A program made the translations under genes and the position numbers. A stretch of DNA of 64,000 nt from Ephydatia muelleri. Its lineage: Eukaryota; Porifera; Demospongiae; Spongillida; Spongillidae. The first letter of the stretch is position 1, and each line of letters starts with the position of its first letter. Of this stretch, positions 34,208-44,690 are shown in pieces. Location of the stretch: NCBI GenBank assembly GCA_013339895.1, contig JABACO010000002.1, positions 4,793,235 through 4,857,234 on the forward strand. The letters are read 5' to 3'. The notes below the pieces were generated by a model. It had not been told where the DNA came from and searched no databases. It worked only from the letters and a program-made list of their open reading frames with translations.

Positions 34208-34479
34208 AAAAGTCTTCATTATACACTTAGTGATTCATTATGTGCATTGCTCATGTATATTCTCAGTGTTAATAAATGTATGCAGAAAATGAAAAGCCTA
34301 ACGCGGGATTTTATATAAAACAAGGGGGACCATCTATGGCAAGGGGGGACCAAGTGTAGTGCTACGGATGGTCCTAGGGGGACCGTCTGCAGTGCTACAG
34401 ATGGTCCGGGGGGACCATCGGTAGTGCCGCGGATGGTCGGGGGGGACCAATTATTTGGGGGACCAACGATAGCATGACA

Positions 34480-34483
34480 GGTC
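34480..34483. repeat. Target-site duplication GGTC, right
   Basis: Immediately follows TGACA at 34475-34479; partner of 30706-30709. Confidence 0.85.
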
Positions 34484-34724
34484 ATCTGACTTACCTCCGA
34501 AAGTTCCGTAACGTATCCGTGATCGATTCATGATCATCAGCGTTGCCTTTGTCCACGGGATGTTCACAAGCATCTATAAGTACTTCACTCTGCTTTCTAG
34601 CTCAACCCGATATTGGTTGCTGACAAATCTTATTTTGCACAAAATAGTAGTCAATTCGCTTCTCATCGTTGTGCACGTGCACGATTTGCAACTAACACAG
34701 AATTAAATCATAGCGCATAATAAT

Positions 34725-34731
34725 ATAAAAT
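34725..34731. repeat. Target-site duplication ATAAAAT, left
   Basis: Directly precedes the terminal repeat CATAGATATTAG and recurs at 39846-39852 after the inverted end. Confidence 0.75.
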
Positions 34732-34764
34732 CATAGATATTAGAGTAGAAGGATTGGAAACGGA

Positions 34765-35588
34765 GCACGTGAGCCATTGAGCCCTGTACATTGCAAAGCG
34801 CGGGCTCCGCGATGGTGTTAATTCGATGCAGTGACGCCTCGCCCCTCTTGAGAAGAAAGTAAGTTGAGAGCTTAGTACAATCTGATAGAAGAATACGATA
34901 GCACAAAATGCGTACATTCGGGCAAACTTATCGTCATATTTATAGCCCATTTAGAACCCAAGATACAGAATTTGGAGGGCATACAATATTTTTAACAACT
35001 AACCGATACAACTCCCCTAAACTTTACTTTCTTTATAAACAAGTAGCGTGGCCAGATGCAGCACAAAATTTTACGTACGGTGAGGTGTGTTGAAGGCGTT
35101 TAGGTTGGAGGATCTTGGAGTAACTCCACATTTTACGTTTTTGGCATCGCCATGAACTAACCGACAAAACTACCCTGGTTAAGCTTTTATGTCGATTCCA
35201 ACATTTTTTTCAGATACTACACCAATTCTACGTATGGTAGTCACCATTCGCCCGTAGCTAAGCTTGGGTTTTGTCGTGAAAAAAAAATTCAAAACGGGTT
35301 ATCCATTTTGCTAATGCCCTAATATTACTACTTTGAAGGCTGTTGACAACCCTTCCCACAAGTTCCCAATCTCTTTGCAAGGGTTTGCGTTGTTAGTGTG
35401 TTACCAAAATAGTGTCTACAAGGATTGAATAATCATTTTACCATATCCATATCTGTTTCACCAGCATGTATAACAGGACTGGCCACAAGTTTCGGCTGCA
35501 CTGTCCAACAAAACATAGACCAAAGTGTCTTCCAGTGAAGATTCCACTCGCAGCAATGTAATTGACATTTTTTGTTTAGCTAGGTTAT
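34765..35588. other. 5' part of the P-like transposon, no exon assigned
   Basis: Between the left terminal repeat and the first recognisable transposase exon. It may hold the promoter and a first exon (for example a THAP finger), but I cannot identify a THAP signature. Confidence 0.4.

Positions 35589-35621
<33 letters not shown>
35589..35621. repeat. Poly-G tract, 33 nt, inside the P-like transposon
   Basis: Uninterrupted G between GGTTAT and AGTTGTTATC, about 30 bp upstream of the first likely exon. Confidence 0.9.
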
Positions 35622-35622
<1 letters not shown>

Positions 35623-35644
35623 GTTGTTATCACTCTTTCTTTCC

Positions 35645-38563
35645 TTTTCACATTGTTTAGAAGAAAATCTGGGCCAGTAGCTCATGATCTAGTACCCGTA
35701 ACTACATCGATGAGTGATGAAGAGGAAACAGTCTTTACAATTTCAATTCCTTTACACCTACTTCCTCTTCAGGTGAGTACGTCTTATAACCTTGTGTTCG
35801 ATTTCACTTTTTTTGCTGTATTCAGGTGTCAATACCGTTACAGATCTTCTCCGTAGGACCTGTTCCCAACCTAGCTTCCCTACAGAGGCGTGTTGAATCA
35901 CTATCAGTTCTTCCAGCATGTAGGCTGCTTATGTGCATTTATTGCAACTTTAATTTATCCGCACACAAAAATTCAAATTCAAACAGGTTGGGTGACCATC
36001 CCATGTGAAAGAGTCCTCATGTTTATGAAGGTTTCATGCATTCCGTAGACTTTAGGCATTCTGCATGAAAGAAGTGCAAGTTGACTTCAACCTACAAGTT
36101 ACTGAAGACTTCACTTGGACCCTCCATTATGGTGGGAAAAAATTGAAGTATGGATCCGGTGAACTGTTGAACAGTTTGCCTGAATTTATTAAATCAGGTT
36201 AGAACTGAGTGGAATTTATATTTCTTTTACATCATGCCTATTTTCATTAATTACTCTGTAGTGGAACATCTATGCATTGCTCTGACAGCCATTGACAAGT
36301 GTAAGGTCTGCATTGGGAATTATGACAACAAATTCCAAAACTTGATGACAAAGGAACATTTCAGAGATAGTGGAAGTAAAAGACTCCAATGAAAATGAGT
36401 ACGTTTTTACAACTTTGGGTTTTTATAGGTCAAGTTATTGCCATTGTGGATACTACTTTAGTGGGAAATCGTACTATCCGCCACTCACAGTGTGAGATTC
36501 TGATTCTTGCAGATGAAGTGCGGTGCATCAAATGCCATGAGTATAGGAAGCGTCTCCACATGATGGTTTCTCGACTAAAACAGCAGCAGCACACAGATAC
36601 AACTCACCCTAGCAGTCATGCCAACTATCGTTTTTTGACGCCTTCACAACTTTGTTCCCGGCTCCGTAACCTACATAAGGAACATGAAAATGTCAGGCGC
36701 AAATATGAGCGACTGAAGAAAAGGTTGGCTCTTTATTGCGACAGTGATGGAGGTGTGGAGGTTGATGATACATTACATCAAGACTTGAAGGTTATTATGC
36801 AGGAAAACTCCAGCAAATTTTCCTTATCACCAGACTCATTTGAAAAGGTGTTCTGGGAGCAGCAAGAGCAAGCAGCATCCGTGCAAAAAGCTAGCCTAAT
36901 GAGATGGCATCCTTTGATGATAAAGTGGTGCCTGTACTTACGGCACTTATCAGGAAGTGCTTATGAGTTGTTGCGTAATTCGGGTCTGAAGCTTCCATCT
37001 CAACGAACACTGAGGGATTATTCCTATATTTCACCCACCAGCATTGGTTTCTCAAATCAGGTTGACCAGCAACTGATGGAGGCTGCTAACATTGCAGAGT
37101 GTGAGGAATTCCAGAAGTGTGTTCTCCTGCTGGTTGATGAGGTACACATCAAGGAAGATCTTGTCTTCGATAAACACAGTGGTGAACTGCTCGGTTACAT
37201 AAATCTTGGCGAGACAAACAACCAGTTGTTGGATCTGGAACGATTGGTGTCAGATGATCAGAATCAAGAACTGGCATCATCAATTATCGTCATAATGGTT
37301 CGGGGACTCTTCACCCGATTGTGTTTCCCATACGCCCAGTTTTCTGCCTCTACACTTAGTGGTGACTAGCTCTATGACCCCATTTGGGAGGCTGTATCTA
37401 GAATAGAGTTTTGTGGATTTAAGGTTTTGGCTATCACAGCAGATGGGGCTTCATCGAATCGACGATTCTTTAAGCTACATGATCCAACTGCTAAATTTCT
37501 CCACAAAACGTTGAACCCCCACGACCCAGATCGCTACATCTTCTTTTTTTCAGACCCACCACATCAGTTCTGATTAAAACAACTAGGAATTGCTGGTCAC
37601 GGTGTAAGCTAGTGGTAAGCTACCAGTATTGAATGTGTATACTATTTATATTTATTTATATTTCAGTGTAATGGAAATCAAATCAGGTGGAGTTACTTGG
37701 AGGATCTATATTTGGCTGACAATGATCCATCTAAGACATCTCCTGGTTTGCGGCTTGTACCAAAACTGAAGTACGAACACATACATTTGACATCATTCTC
37801 TCGAATGCGGGTGGATTTAGCAGCACAGGTAAGTTTATAATTCGAATTATGTACATAAGTAAGGTTACACCATTTTCTAGGTTCTCAGTGAAACGGTTGC
37901 AAAAGGAATCCAAGTGACCTGTGGACCAGATGCTACGGAGACTGTCAACTTTATTGATAAGTTTGACAAGTTTTTTTGACTGCTTTAATGTATCAAGTTA
38001 CCAAAAAGGAATGCGTTATAGGAAACCTTTTCAGGAGCCATATCGATCGGCAAATGATTTCAGACTGAAATGGCTTCAACAGGAGTTCCTGCCGTATTTA
38101 AATGACTGGGAAGAAAGTGTAAATGCTATGAACTGTTCCAAAAAGATAAAGAAATGTATGATGTTGAGTGCAGAAACACAACTTGGCATACGAATCACTG
38201 GTGAGTATTAGTAGCTAGCTATTCATTATTTAAATGATCACTCTCCAATATATAGTTGCTTCATTTGTAGAACTTGTGAATCTGTTATTCACATTACCAG
38301 GAGTAACTACTTTCCTGAGTGAACGGCTGTGCCAGGATCCCTTAGAGCAGTTCTTTGGGTGCCAGCGGCAGAGGGGTAGGACCAACGACAACCCTACTGT
38401 GAAGGAGTTCTGCAAGAACACTCAGGCTCTACGAGTGGTGAACTCTTTTTGTGCAGGCTTTGTTAAAGGAAACTGCAGGGGCAAAAGGCATGCAAGCCAC
38501 AGTATAAGTGAGATGGATTTACGCCCACTAGCTAAGCGACCCCGTACCAAAAGCTGTACATAA
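35645..38563 (+). pseudogene. P-element/THAP9-like transposase, multi-exon, broken
   Basis: Upstream exons at about 35661-35771 and 36060-36375 include DFTWTLHYGGKKL. The main exon is about 36428-37600 (TIRHSQCEILIL, CHEYRKRL, MRWHPLMIKWCLYLRHLSG, LPSQRTLRDY, LLVDEVHIKEDLVFDKHSGELLGY). Further exons lie at 37666-37829, 37881-38200 and 38255-38563, the last with SERLCQDPLEQFFGCQRQRG, a P-element C-terminal signature. Breaks: a TAG at 37367 where relatives read glutamine, a slip near 37570 in the PPH..IKT region, and an extra T in a T-run near 37970. Introns have good GT-AG ends. The product would be the DDE-type transposase for the element ends; this copy is dead. Confidence 0.8.
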
Positions 38564-38663
38564 ATGCAAGAGCATCAGTATTTGGATGAATGTAAAATGA
38601 ATGTGAATCAAATGTGACTGCCAGGTGATACACTATGCCACGTGTAATAAATAATACTAATAG

Positions 38664-39772
38664 CTACTGCAATGTTTTACGAAGTGCCTTTTTCTTTTGC
38701 AGTACTTGGCTCTTCTTTTGCTTGTACTGCTCAATCCATGCACTTGTATAGGCAAATCCTCTGACTGTGATCCACAACTTTGTTATCTTTTTAAGCAGCA
38801 GCCTCTCCTCATTTTCATCCAATTGAACAGTGGCTACTCCAAAAGAAGAGCACGTCTTCACAGGACAAAATAGCATTGCTTAGTTGCTTTACATCCAAAG
38901 CAGACTGCTTACGTGAGGGATTGCGTATAAAACGTCTCACTTCTTCCTCCATGGCATAAAATACTGGAAACACATCATCCTTAATGTGCCACAATCCTCC
39001 CCGATCGATGATATCCATCCATAGTGACGAATCTTCACTGGTCTCACATTCACTGTCAACTGCACTGTCACGTCGCAACATCTCCATACATAAGAATAGG
39101 TCCTGTTTAGATGGATCTGTAGAGGATTTTAGTTTTTTAGAGACTTGTTTACAGACATATCCTGCAGCATATCGTAAAGCATTTTCTTCTGCTCTTGTTA
39201 GTTCAACTACTTGCTCTTCATCCTGCTGTTGTAGTACACTCACCTTGTACGCTAATACTTTCTTAAATATTAATATTATGTCTGTAATTTGTTGAAAGAG
39301 GGGAGGATGTACGGCTTCCTCATGGCAGTGTTTAAATAAACCTTCCCACTTGCTTCGAAAGTCTGCTGACGTTCGTAACTTGTGAAACGCTGTCCACATC
39401 TTCTCGCGACCAGCACTAATCGTTTTAGAGGTATTGAGGCAATTGGCTACTACCTCGAACTGGATGTGAAGGGCTGAATAAAACTCTTCAGCAACGGCCT
39501 TGTTTTCTTCGACTTTTAACCAATCATGTAGTCTGTGAGCAGCTTTTTTACAAGCGTCCGCTACTGGTGATGAGAGGTTGAAGGTATCTTTCTTAAGTAA
39601 ACTCTCCACTATTTCTAGTAGAGTGCCTAATAATAAAGAAACAACTAAGTATTCATATGACGGAACTCGACCTCGTTTGAAATACATACCTGTATCACTG
39701 GATTCCACAAAAGGAGCTGTTGCCTTTGAGCACGCGGCCATTTCAAAAATGATAAGCGGTCTGAGTACGAGG
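38664..39772 (-). pseudogene. Unnamed transposon-associated protein, convergent to the P-like transposase
   Basis: A likely start ATG lies near 39771 or 39741 (MAACSKATAPF). A short intron (about 39686 down to 39629, GTATGT...ATTATTAG) leads into a long exon with ADACKKAAHRLHDWL, EENALRYAAGYVCKQV and DIIDRGGLWHI. A one-base slip near 38818 separates this from the C-terminus (NEERLLLKKITKLWITVRGF, then AWIEQYKQ). I recognise the pattern from uncharacterised invertebrate proteins whose AGYV and LWITIRGF motifs recur beside such transposases, but I know no name or function. Its placement inside the same terminal repeats suggests an accessory protein. Confidence 0.6.
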
Positions 39773-39845
39773 AACATCGAGGAGTCGGCGTGTGAAGCAG
39801 TGTTAATTGAGTCCGTTTCCAATCCCTTCTACTCTAATATCTATG

Positions 39846-39852
39846 ATAAAAT
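39846..39852. repeat. Target-site duplication ATAAAAT, right
   Basis: Immediately follows the inverted terminal repeat ending CTATG at 39845; partner of 34725-34731. Confidence 0.75.
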
Positions 39853-39865
39853 GAATAAGTACGCC

Positions 39866-40001
39866 GGGGGGGGGGGGGGGGGGGGGCTGAGCCCCCTCAA
39901 CAATTTGCCGGGAGGGGGGGGGGCCTGAGCTCCCTCAACCCCTCAACAATTAGCGGGGGGGCCGGGGGGGGGGGGCCTGAGCCCCTCAGCCCCCCCCCCC
40001 C
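39866..40001. repeat. G/C homopolymer cluster at the hAT copy 2 right end
   Basis: Runs of G at 39866-39886 and around 39914 and 39965, then a run of C at about 39990-40001, separated by repeats of CTGAGCCCCCTCAACAATT. Copy 1 has one such block at 8030-8070, so it was tandemly amplified here. Confidence 0.8.
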
Positions 40002-40489
40002 GTACTCTACGCCCATGGATACATACATGCACGCATGCAAATGTTTGCTGCACTTGTGACCTTATAAGTACATGATATGTTTGGTTACTTTACAACTGTA
40101 GTAATTATGTTTCTTCTGAAGAACACATGTTCATATACCTTCACTAATGTGATTACTCCCACAACAGTATCCCACATTAGATGTTTAAATTGCCAGTTCA
40201 CTCCATCTCCATCTGCCTTTTCCAGGTCATAAAAGTATAGTTTGTTACAACCGTATGTGAGAGGTAATGATGGATACACAAGATGTACATGTACGTACAC
40301 ACCTATGCTCCTCCTGGGTTTAACTTCAGCATCTACATGGCTGGTTTACATGCATGTCACTGAATTGCGTGTATGTAAATATACAATATGGTATTCAAAG
40401 CGATTCTTTGTAATAAACACAACACTGGTATGCATCACACAGATCATTATATGGTTGTGTGAAAATGCATGTATATATGCACTTGGCGT

Positions 40490-40897
40490 TCAAAGAGTTA
40501 ACCTTAAGCCAGCCTCTCCCAAATTGGACAAAACTGCCTCCAAAGTTTTCAAATGATCTTCTACTGATGATCCAGCCACTAAAATGTCATCAATGTACAC
40601 AAATGTGCTTGGGATACCCTGAAGGATACATTCCATTATCCTCTGGAAAACCGCTGGTGCCAAAGTTATTCCAAATGGAAGTCTTGTGTAATGGAATAGC
40701 CCTTTTTGAGCACAGGATCACCAGATAACATGCAGGCCAGCCCAGTTCTGAATGTCACACACTCTGGAGTCTAGACTGATGCTTTCTTATATGGTGGACC
40801 TTAAATATGTTCTAAACTGGTTATACCTCACTCTGCTGTTCCACTGCGCATACTCCAATAGATGTATTCCCTGTTCCACTGTCAACCAGTTACTACA
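40490..40897 (-). mobile_element. Ty3/gypsy fragment: LTR plus reverse transcriptase piece
   Basis: On the minus strand an LTR-like segment (40897 down to about 40730, starting TGTAGTAACTGGTTGACAG) runs directly into RT coding at about 40715-40490: LFHYTRLPFGITLAPAVF, then TFVYIDDILVAGSS and a downstream helix. Gag, protease and the first RT motifs between LTR and RT are missing. The LTR matches 42630-42790 in inverted orientation. Confidence 0.75.
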
Positions 40898-40909
40898 CCC
40901 ATCTACCTT

Positions 40910-41070
40910 TCTACCTTTCTACCTCCTTTGTTTCACCTCTCCTACCTTCCTACATGCCTCCACCTACACCCCTCCTCTTACTAATCTCCCTCACCACCTC
41001 CCTCCTCACCTCACCCCTAGCACATCCCTATCCTCACCCACCTTCTCTATTTTACTATACTCATCCACAG
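40910..41070. repeat. Pyrimidine-rich tract
   Basis: Plus strand mainly C and T, the reverse-strand equivalent of 29420-29640. It is followed by the shared unit at 41083-41195. Confidence 0.75.
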
Positions 41071-41082
41071 GAAAAAAAGTTA

Positions 41083-41195
41083 GATCACATCCAGTCATGG
41101 TTTTTTATGATGGTTTTTAACATAAAACCACTCTGTGATTGGTGGTCTAGCGTGGAAATAGTGTAATAACCATCCTGTGTCCAGGGTGGGAATAT
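41083..41195. repeat. Dispersed repeat unit, copy 2
   Basis: Matches 29645-29765 (CATGGTTTTTTATGATGG, AACCACTCTGTGATTGGTGG, TGTCCAGGGTGGGAATA). Confidence 0.7.
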
Positions 41196-41534
41196 AAACT
41201 ATATTTTAGTTATGGTCATTCCTGGGGCTAATCAAAATTTCTGCAGAATGTAGCAGACACATTGGCACCCCTTTATAACCGATTAATGCCGGAATATTTT
41301 TTGTTTAACTAAAATAGAGTTGTCTATAATCAACTAAATGAGGCAGCAGAGGAATGTTAGGCAACAATATTAAATGACGTCGTGAATGTGAATAACTTCT
41401 AAATTGATGTAATGTTTCAAAGGGGTCTGGACTTGGTAACATATTTGATGCAGATTTACATCTGTTGGTTTTAATAGGATAAGCTACTATGGAAACAAGA
41501 GAAATGGCAGTGGGGTCCATGGCAAGAAATGGCT

Positions 41535-42618
41535 TTCAATAAGGCTAAAGCCTGTTGGCCCACTTTGACCCTGAAAAACAACTTATTTTGTCTTGTGATG
41601 CTTCCCCTTTTGGTATAGGAGCAGTTCTGTCACATCAGTTTGAGGATGGGGTAGAAAAACCTATTGCCTTTGCCTCTCGTTCCCTGGCTGCTGCAGAGTA
41701 GAAATATTCACACATTGAGAAAGAAGGTCTGGCAGTCATTTATGCGGTAAAAAGGTTCCACCAGTACTTGTGGGGTAGGCCACAAACCTCTTCAATATTT
41801 ATCTAGTAGAATCATGAGATGGGCATTGACCTTATGTCACTTACGAGGTGGTAGCTTTTACCAGTGTGGAGTTTCAAACCTGTATGAAACGCAATGGTAT
41901 AAACATGTCCGCTGTGCACCTTACCATCCATCAAGCAATGGACTGGCTGAAAGGGCAGTTCAACCCTTCAAAGAAGCCAAGAAAAATACAAAGGGTGACA
42001 TTGATGTCTGTATTGTAAGATTTCTCTTCCAATACAGAATCACACCACATGCGACCACAGGCCAGTCACCAGCGCAATTACTTTTGAAACATCAACCCAG
42101 ATCAGCATTTGGACCTAATGGTTCCAGATGTTGGTTCAAAGTTCAAATGAATCAAGAACGCCAGAAAATGGATCGTGACAGAGAAGTTAAAGTTCGCTCA
42201 TTTGGGGTGAGAGATGCGGTTTTTGTGAAAAACTTTAATGGCTCTCCTTAGTGGGTTGCAGGAAGGGTAATAGCAAACAGAGGTCCTCTGTCACTGGAAA
42301 TTCAGCTCGACAATGGGGTCAAATGTGAACAGACATGTAGATCGTATAAGGCTTCATGAGATGGAGGGAGAGAACAATGCTAGTCTGGCCACCCAAGAAA
42401 GGGAAAATAGTGATGAGAAGGCAGATGATGACCTCCTAACACTACCTGTGGTGCCAGAACAAGACCAAAATGCTCCAGCCGTTGCAGCAGATCAACAAGA
42501 GGTGCCACCACCACCAGTAATGGAGGAAGCACCACCTCCAGCAGCACTGACTAATGGACCAGCACCAAGTCGATCAGCTCGTCCCCATTGTCCCCCTGAG
42601 CGTTTTGGTTGGATCTAA
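41535..42618 (+). pseudogene. Ty3/gypsy RNase H and integrase fragments
   Basis: RNase H at about 41553-41790 ([30 protein letters not shown], with an in-frame TAG after SRSLAAAE). After a deletion, integrase at about 41880-42250 (YHPSSNGLAERAVQPF, then ITPHATTGQSPAQLLL) ends at a TAG at 42249. The rest of the C-terminal part is in another frame to 42618. A purine tract AAGGGAGGAG then the LTR follow. A defective copy, likely of the same family as the minus-strand fragment at 40490-40897. Confidence 0.75.
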
Positions 42619-42629
42619 GAAGGGAGGAG

Positions 42630-42880
42630 TGTAGTAACTGGTTGACAGTGGAACAGGGAATACATCAATTGGAGCATGCGCAGTGGAACAGCACAGTCTG
42701 GTACAACCAGTTTAGGACATATTTAAGGTCCACCATCTAAGAAAGTATCAGTCTAGACTCCAGAGTATGTAACATTCAGAACTGCAACTGGCCTGAATAT
42801 TTATCTGGTGATCCTGTATTATTGTACGTTGTACTTTGTGTGTGTGCTGTCTCGTGTGCAAGTAGTTATTGTGTTGCACC
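42630..42880 (+). repeat. 3' LTR of the Ty3/gypsy fragment
   Basis: Starts TGTAGTAACTGGTTGACAG after a purine tract. About 160 bp match 40897-40735 in inverted orientation. The right end is not determined. Confidence 0.65.
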
Positions 42881-42884
42881 TATC

Positions 42885-44690
42885 GGAATATGCTGGGTGT
42901 GAATTGTTAGGTATTACAGTGGGGAAAGCGAGGAGAGGTATGGGGAAGAGGAGAGTGACTTTGGTGAGGGAGTGAGGTGGGTAAGTGAGCAAGTGAGAGT
43001 AATTGAGGTTGGTGAGGGAGGGAGTGTGAAGATGGGAGGTGAGCAAATGGAGGATAGTTGTGAGAAAAGGGGAGCAAAGGACTTAAGTGAGAGAGAGGAA
43101 AGTGGGTTAGGTTAGGAAGTGCTGAGATGTGGGTGGGTAGGGCTGGCTGAGGAGGTGTTAAAGAGGATGCTGTGCAGTTGAGTGTGAGGAGGAAAGATGG
43201 AGAGGGGAGATGATGATGGACAGTGGAAGAGGAGAGTGTGGGTGAACAGCGGGTAGATGGGCAAGGAGAAGAGAGGTAACATGGTGTGGGGAGAAATGAC
43301 ATGAGAGAGTGGAATAGGAGAGTGAGGTATGTAAGGAGGGAAGTAAAAAAGGGGAGATGGGGAGGTAAGGAGAGGATGATGAGAGGGGATGAGGTGGGTG
43401 TGGAAATGTGGGGATGGGATTGTGAGGAGAGAGGAAGTCGAAAGGAGAGGGGATGTGGGTGTGATAGGTGAGGGATATCATGTGTCTGAAAAGAGGGAAG
43501 GTGGGAGAGGATAGGGGAGTTTAAGTATTTGGAGAGGGGAGGTGGATGACAAGGGGCGAGGAGGTGTGTTAGAAGAGGTGAGTTTGGAGAGATGTGGGTG
43601 GGAGAGAGATAACTGTAGAGATGGGAGGTGGACAAAGTGAAATATGGGAGGGAGTAAGGGAAGGGAGTATGTGTTAGAAGAGGTGGGTGAGGAAGTAAAG
43701 AGGGAGGTGTGAGGAGTAAGAGTAAGTCAGAGAGAAGGTAAGTAAGGAAAGGAAGTTGGGTAGGGGAGGTGAATAAGGAGAAAAGGTGGCAGTAAGGAAG
43801 GGGAGGTGACTTGAGGAGTTAAAGAGTGGAGAGAAGAGGCATGCAAGGAGGAGAGTAAGGAGATGTGGGTGAGATTAATGAGGTGGGTGATGAGAAGGGA
43901 TATTGATGAGATGAGTGGAGTGTAGTATAAGTGCAAAGAAGTGGGTGACGGAGAGGAGGCTGGTAAGGAGAGGGGCGGTGAAGAAGAGGGGATGCGGTAA
44001 GGTGAAATAGGTGTATGAGGAGAGTGAAGGTTTCTGGTACATGAGATGCTAGTAATAGGACAGGGGAGGCAAGATAAGGTAGGGAGGAATGTGGGTGGGG
44101 GAGTGGTGAGTGGGGAAAGGTGTATTAGGGAGAGAGTGTGGTGGGAGAAGGGACATAAGTGAGGAAAGAGGAATGTGAGTGAGCAGAGGGTGTGGATGAA
44201 AAGACGGAATATGGTAGGTGAGCAACAGTAGGTATGAGGGAGGGAGGTCAGTGTGTGAGGAGAGGCTGGTGGAAATAGAGACAGGTCCTGGAGAGGAGCC
44301 AGAAGAGTGGAAGATGGAGACTGAGTAGAGAGGGAGGTGTGCTCAGGAGAGGACTAGCGTGATGGTCCATAAATAAGGTAGGGAGTTGAAGAGGGGAGGT
44401 GCAAATGGGAAGAGAGGAGTGTCTGGAGAGCAAAGGTAAAAGAGCAGATGTGGAGAGGAGGGGTCTGGTAAGTGAGGACATGTATGCCAAGAGTGAATAA
44501 CAATGTAGAAGAGGGGAGAAAGGAAGCTGGGGATCAGGATAGGTGATTGTAAAGGTGGAAATGGATTAGAGGAGTTGGTGAGGAGGGGAAATGGATGAAA
44601 TGGGATGGGGACAGTGTGGAGAGGGAAGGCAAGAGATGAGAGGAAGTGGATGTGTGGAAGTGAGTGTGAAATAGGGAAGCAGGTCACAGT
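42885..44690. repeat. 1.8-kb purine-rich (GA) tract
   Basis: The plus strand is overwhelmingly G and A, with loose repetition of GGAGAGG, GGGTGAG and AAGAGG words but no fixed period. At 44250-44370 a stretch with AGAGACAGG, GTGGAAGATGGAGACTGAGT and CTCAGGAGAGGACTAG matches 48235-48350 in inverted orientation. The long Ser/Pro/His-rich open frames on the minus strand are products of the biased composition. Confidence 0.85.

Larger units (their letters stand above)
30710..34479 (+). mobile_element. Ginger1 DNA transposon, 3770 bp
   Basis: Ends are TGTCACGCGG and, inverted, TGTCATGCTA, flanked by GGTC duplications. Both ends hold repeated words like GGACCATC and GGGGGACCA: about four at 30725-30830 and about ten at 34320-34470. 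It encodes an intron-containing transposase with a gypsy-type integrase, an Ulp1-like cysteine protease and PHD fingers. There is no reverse transcriptase and no LTR, which with the inverted ends fits Ginger1, described as cut-and-paste elements with gypsy-like integrase and an Ulp1 or OTU protease. Reported Ginger1 target sites are CCGG or CCGT type, so GGTC would be a variant. Confidence 0.85.
34732..39845 (+). mobile_element. P/THAP9-like DNA transposon, 5114 bp, two convergent genes
   Basis: Terminal inverted repeats of 33-34 bp: 34732-34764 starts CATAGATATTAGAGTAGAAG, and 39812-39845 is its complement with one extra base. Both are flanked by ATAAAAT. The target lies in hAT copy 2, between the GCGCATAA block and GTACGCCG, which are adjacent in copy 1. 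The plus gene is a P-element-like transposase and the minus gene an unnamed protein. Known P elements make 8-bp duplications; 7 bp are exact here. A poly-G tract lies inside (35589-35621). Confidence 0.75.
30100..40013 (-). mobile_element. hAT-type element copy 2, split by two later insertions
   Basis: Left end GGCGTAGAGTTTT at 30100, right end ACTCTACGCC at 40013, each beside a G/C run. The flanks are CATGCATA (30092-30099) and CATGGATA (40014-40021), an 8-bp duplication with one mismatch, as expected for hAT. The hAT parts are 30100-30709, 34484-34731 and 39853-40013, about 1 kb in total. They match the copy at 7968-9954 in reverse complement. The rest is a Ginger1 element (30710-34479) and a P-like element (34732-39845). 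Confidence 0.8.

Noticed and set aside
37367..37369. C-to-T pattern of stop codons (TAG for Gln here, TGA for Arg at 23848) as a sign of targeted mutation
   Set aside because: Only two clear cases; frameshifts dominate the damage, so ordinary decay explains it.
42907..43635. 242-codon open frame on the minus strand rich in Ser, Pro, His and Leu
   Set aside because: It exists because the purine-rich tract lacks stop codons in pyrimidine reading. There is no domain, and overlapping long frames appear in other phases.
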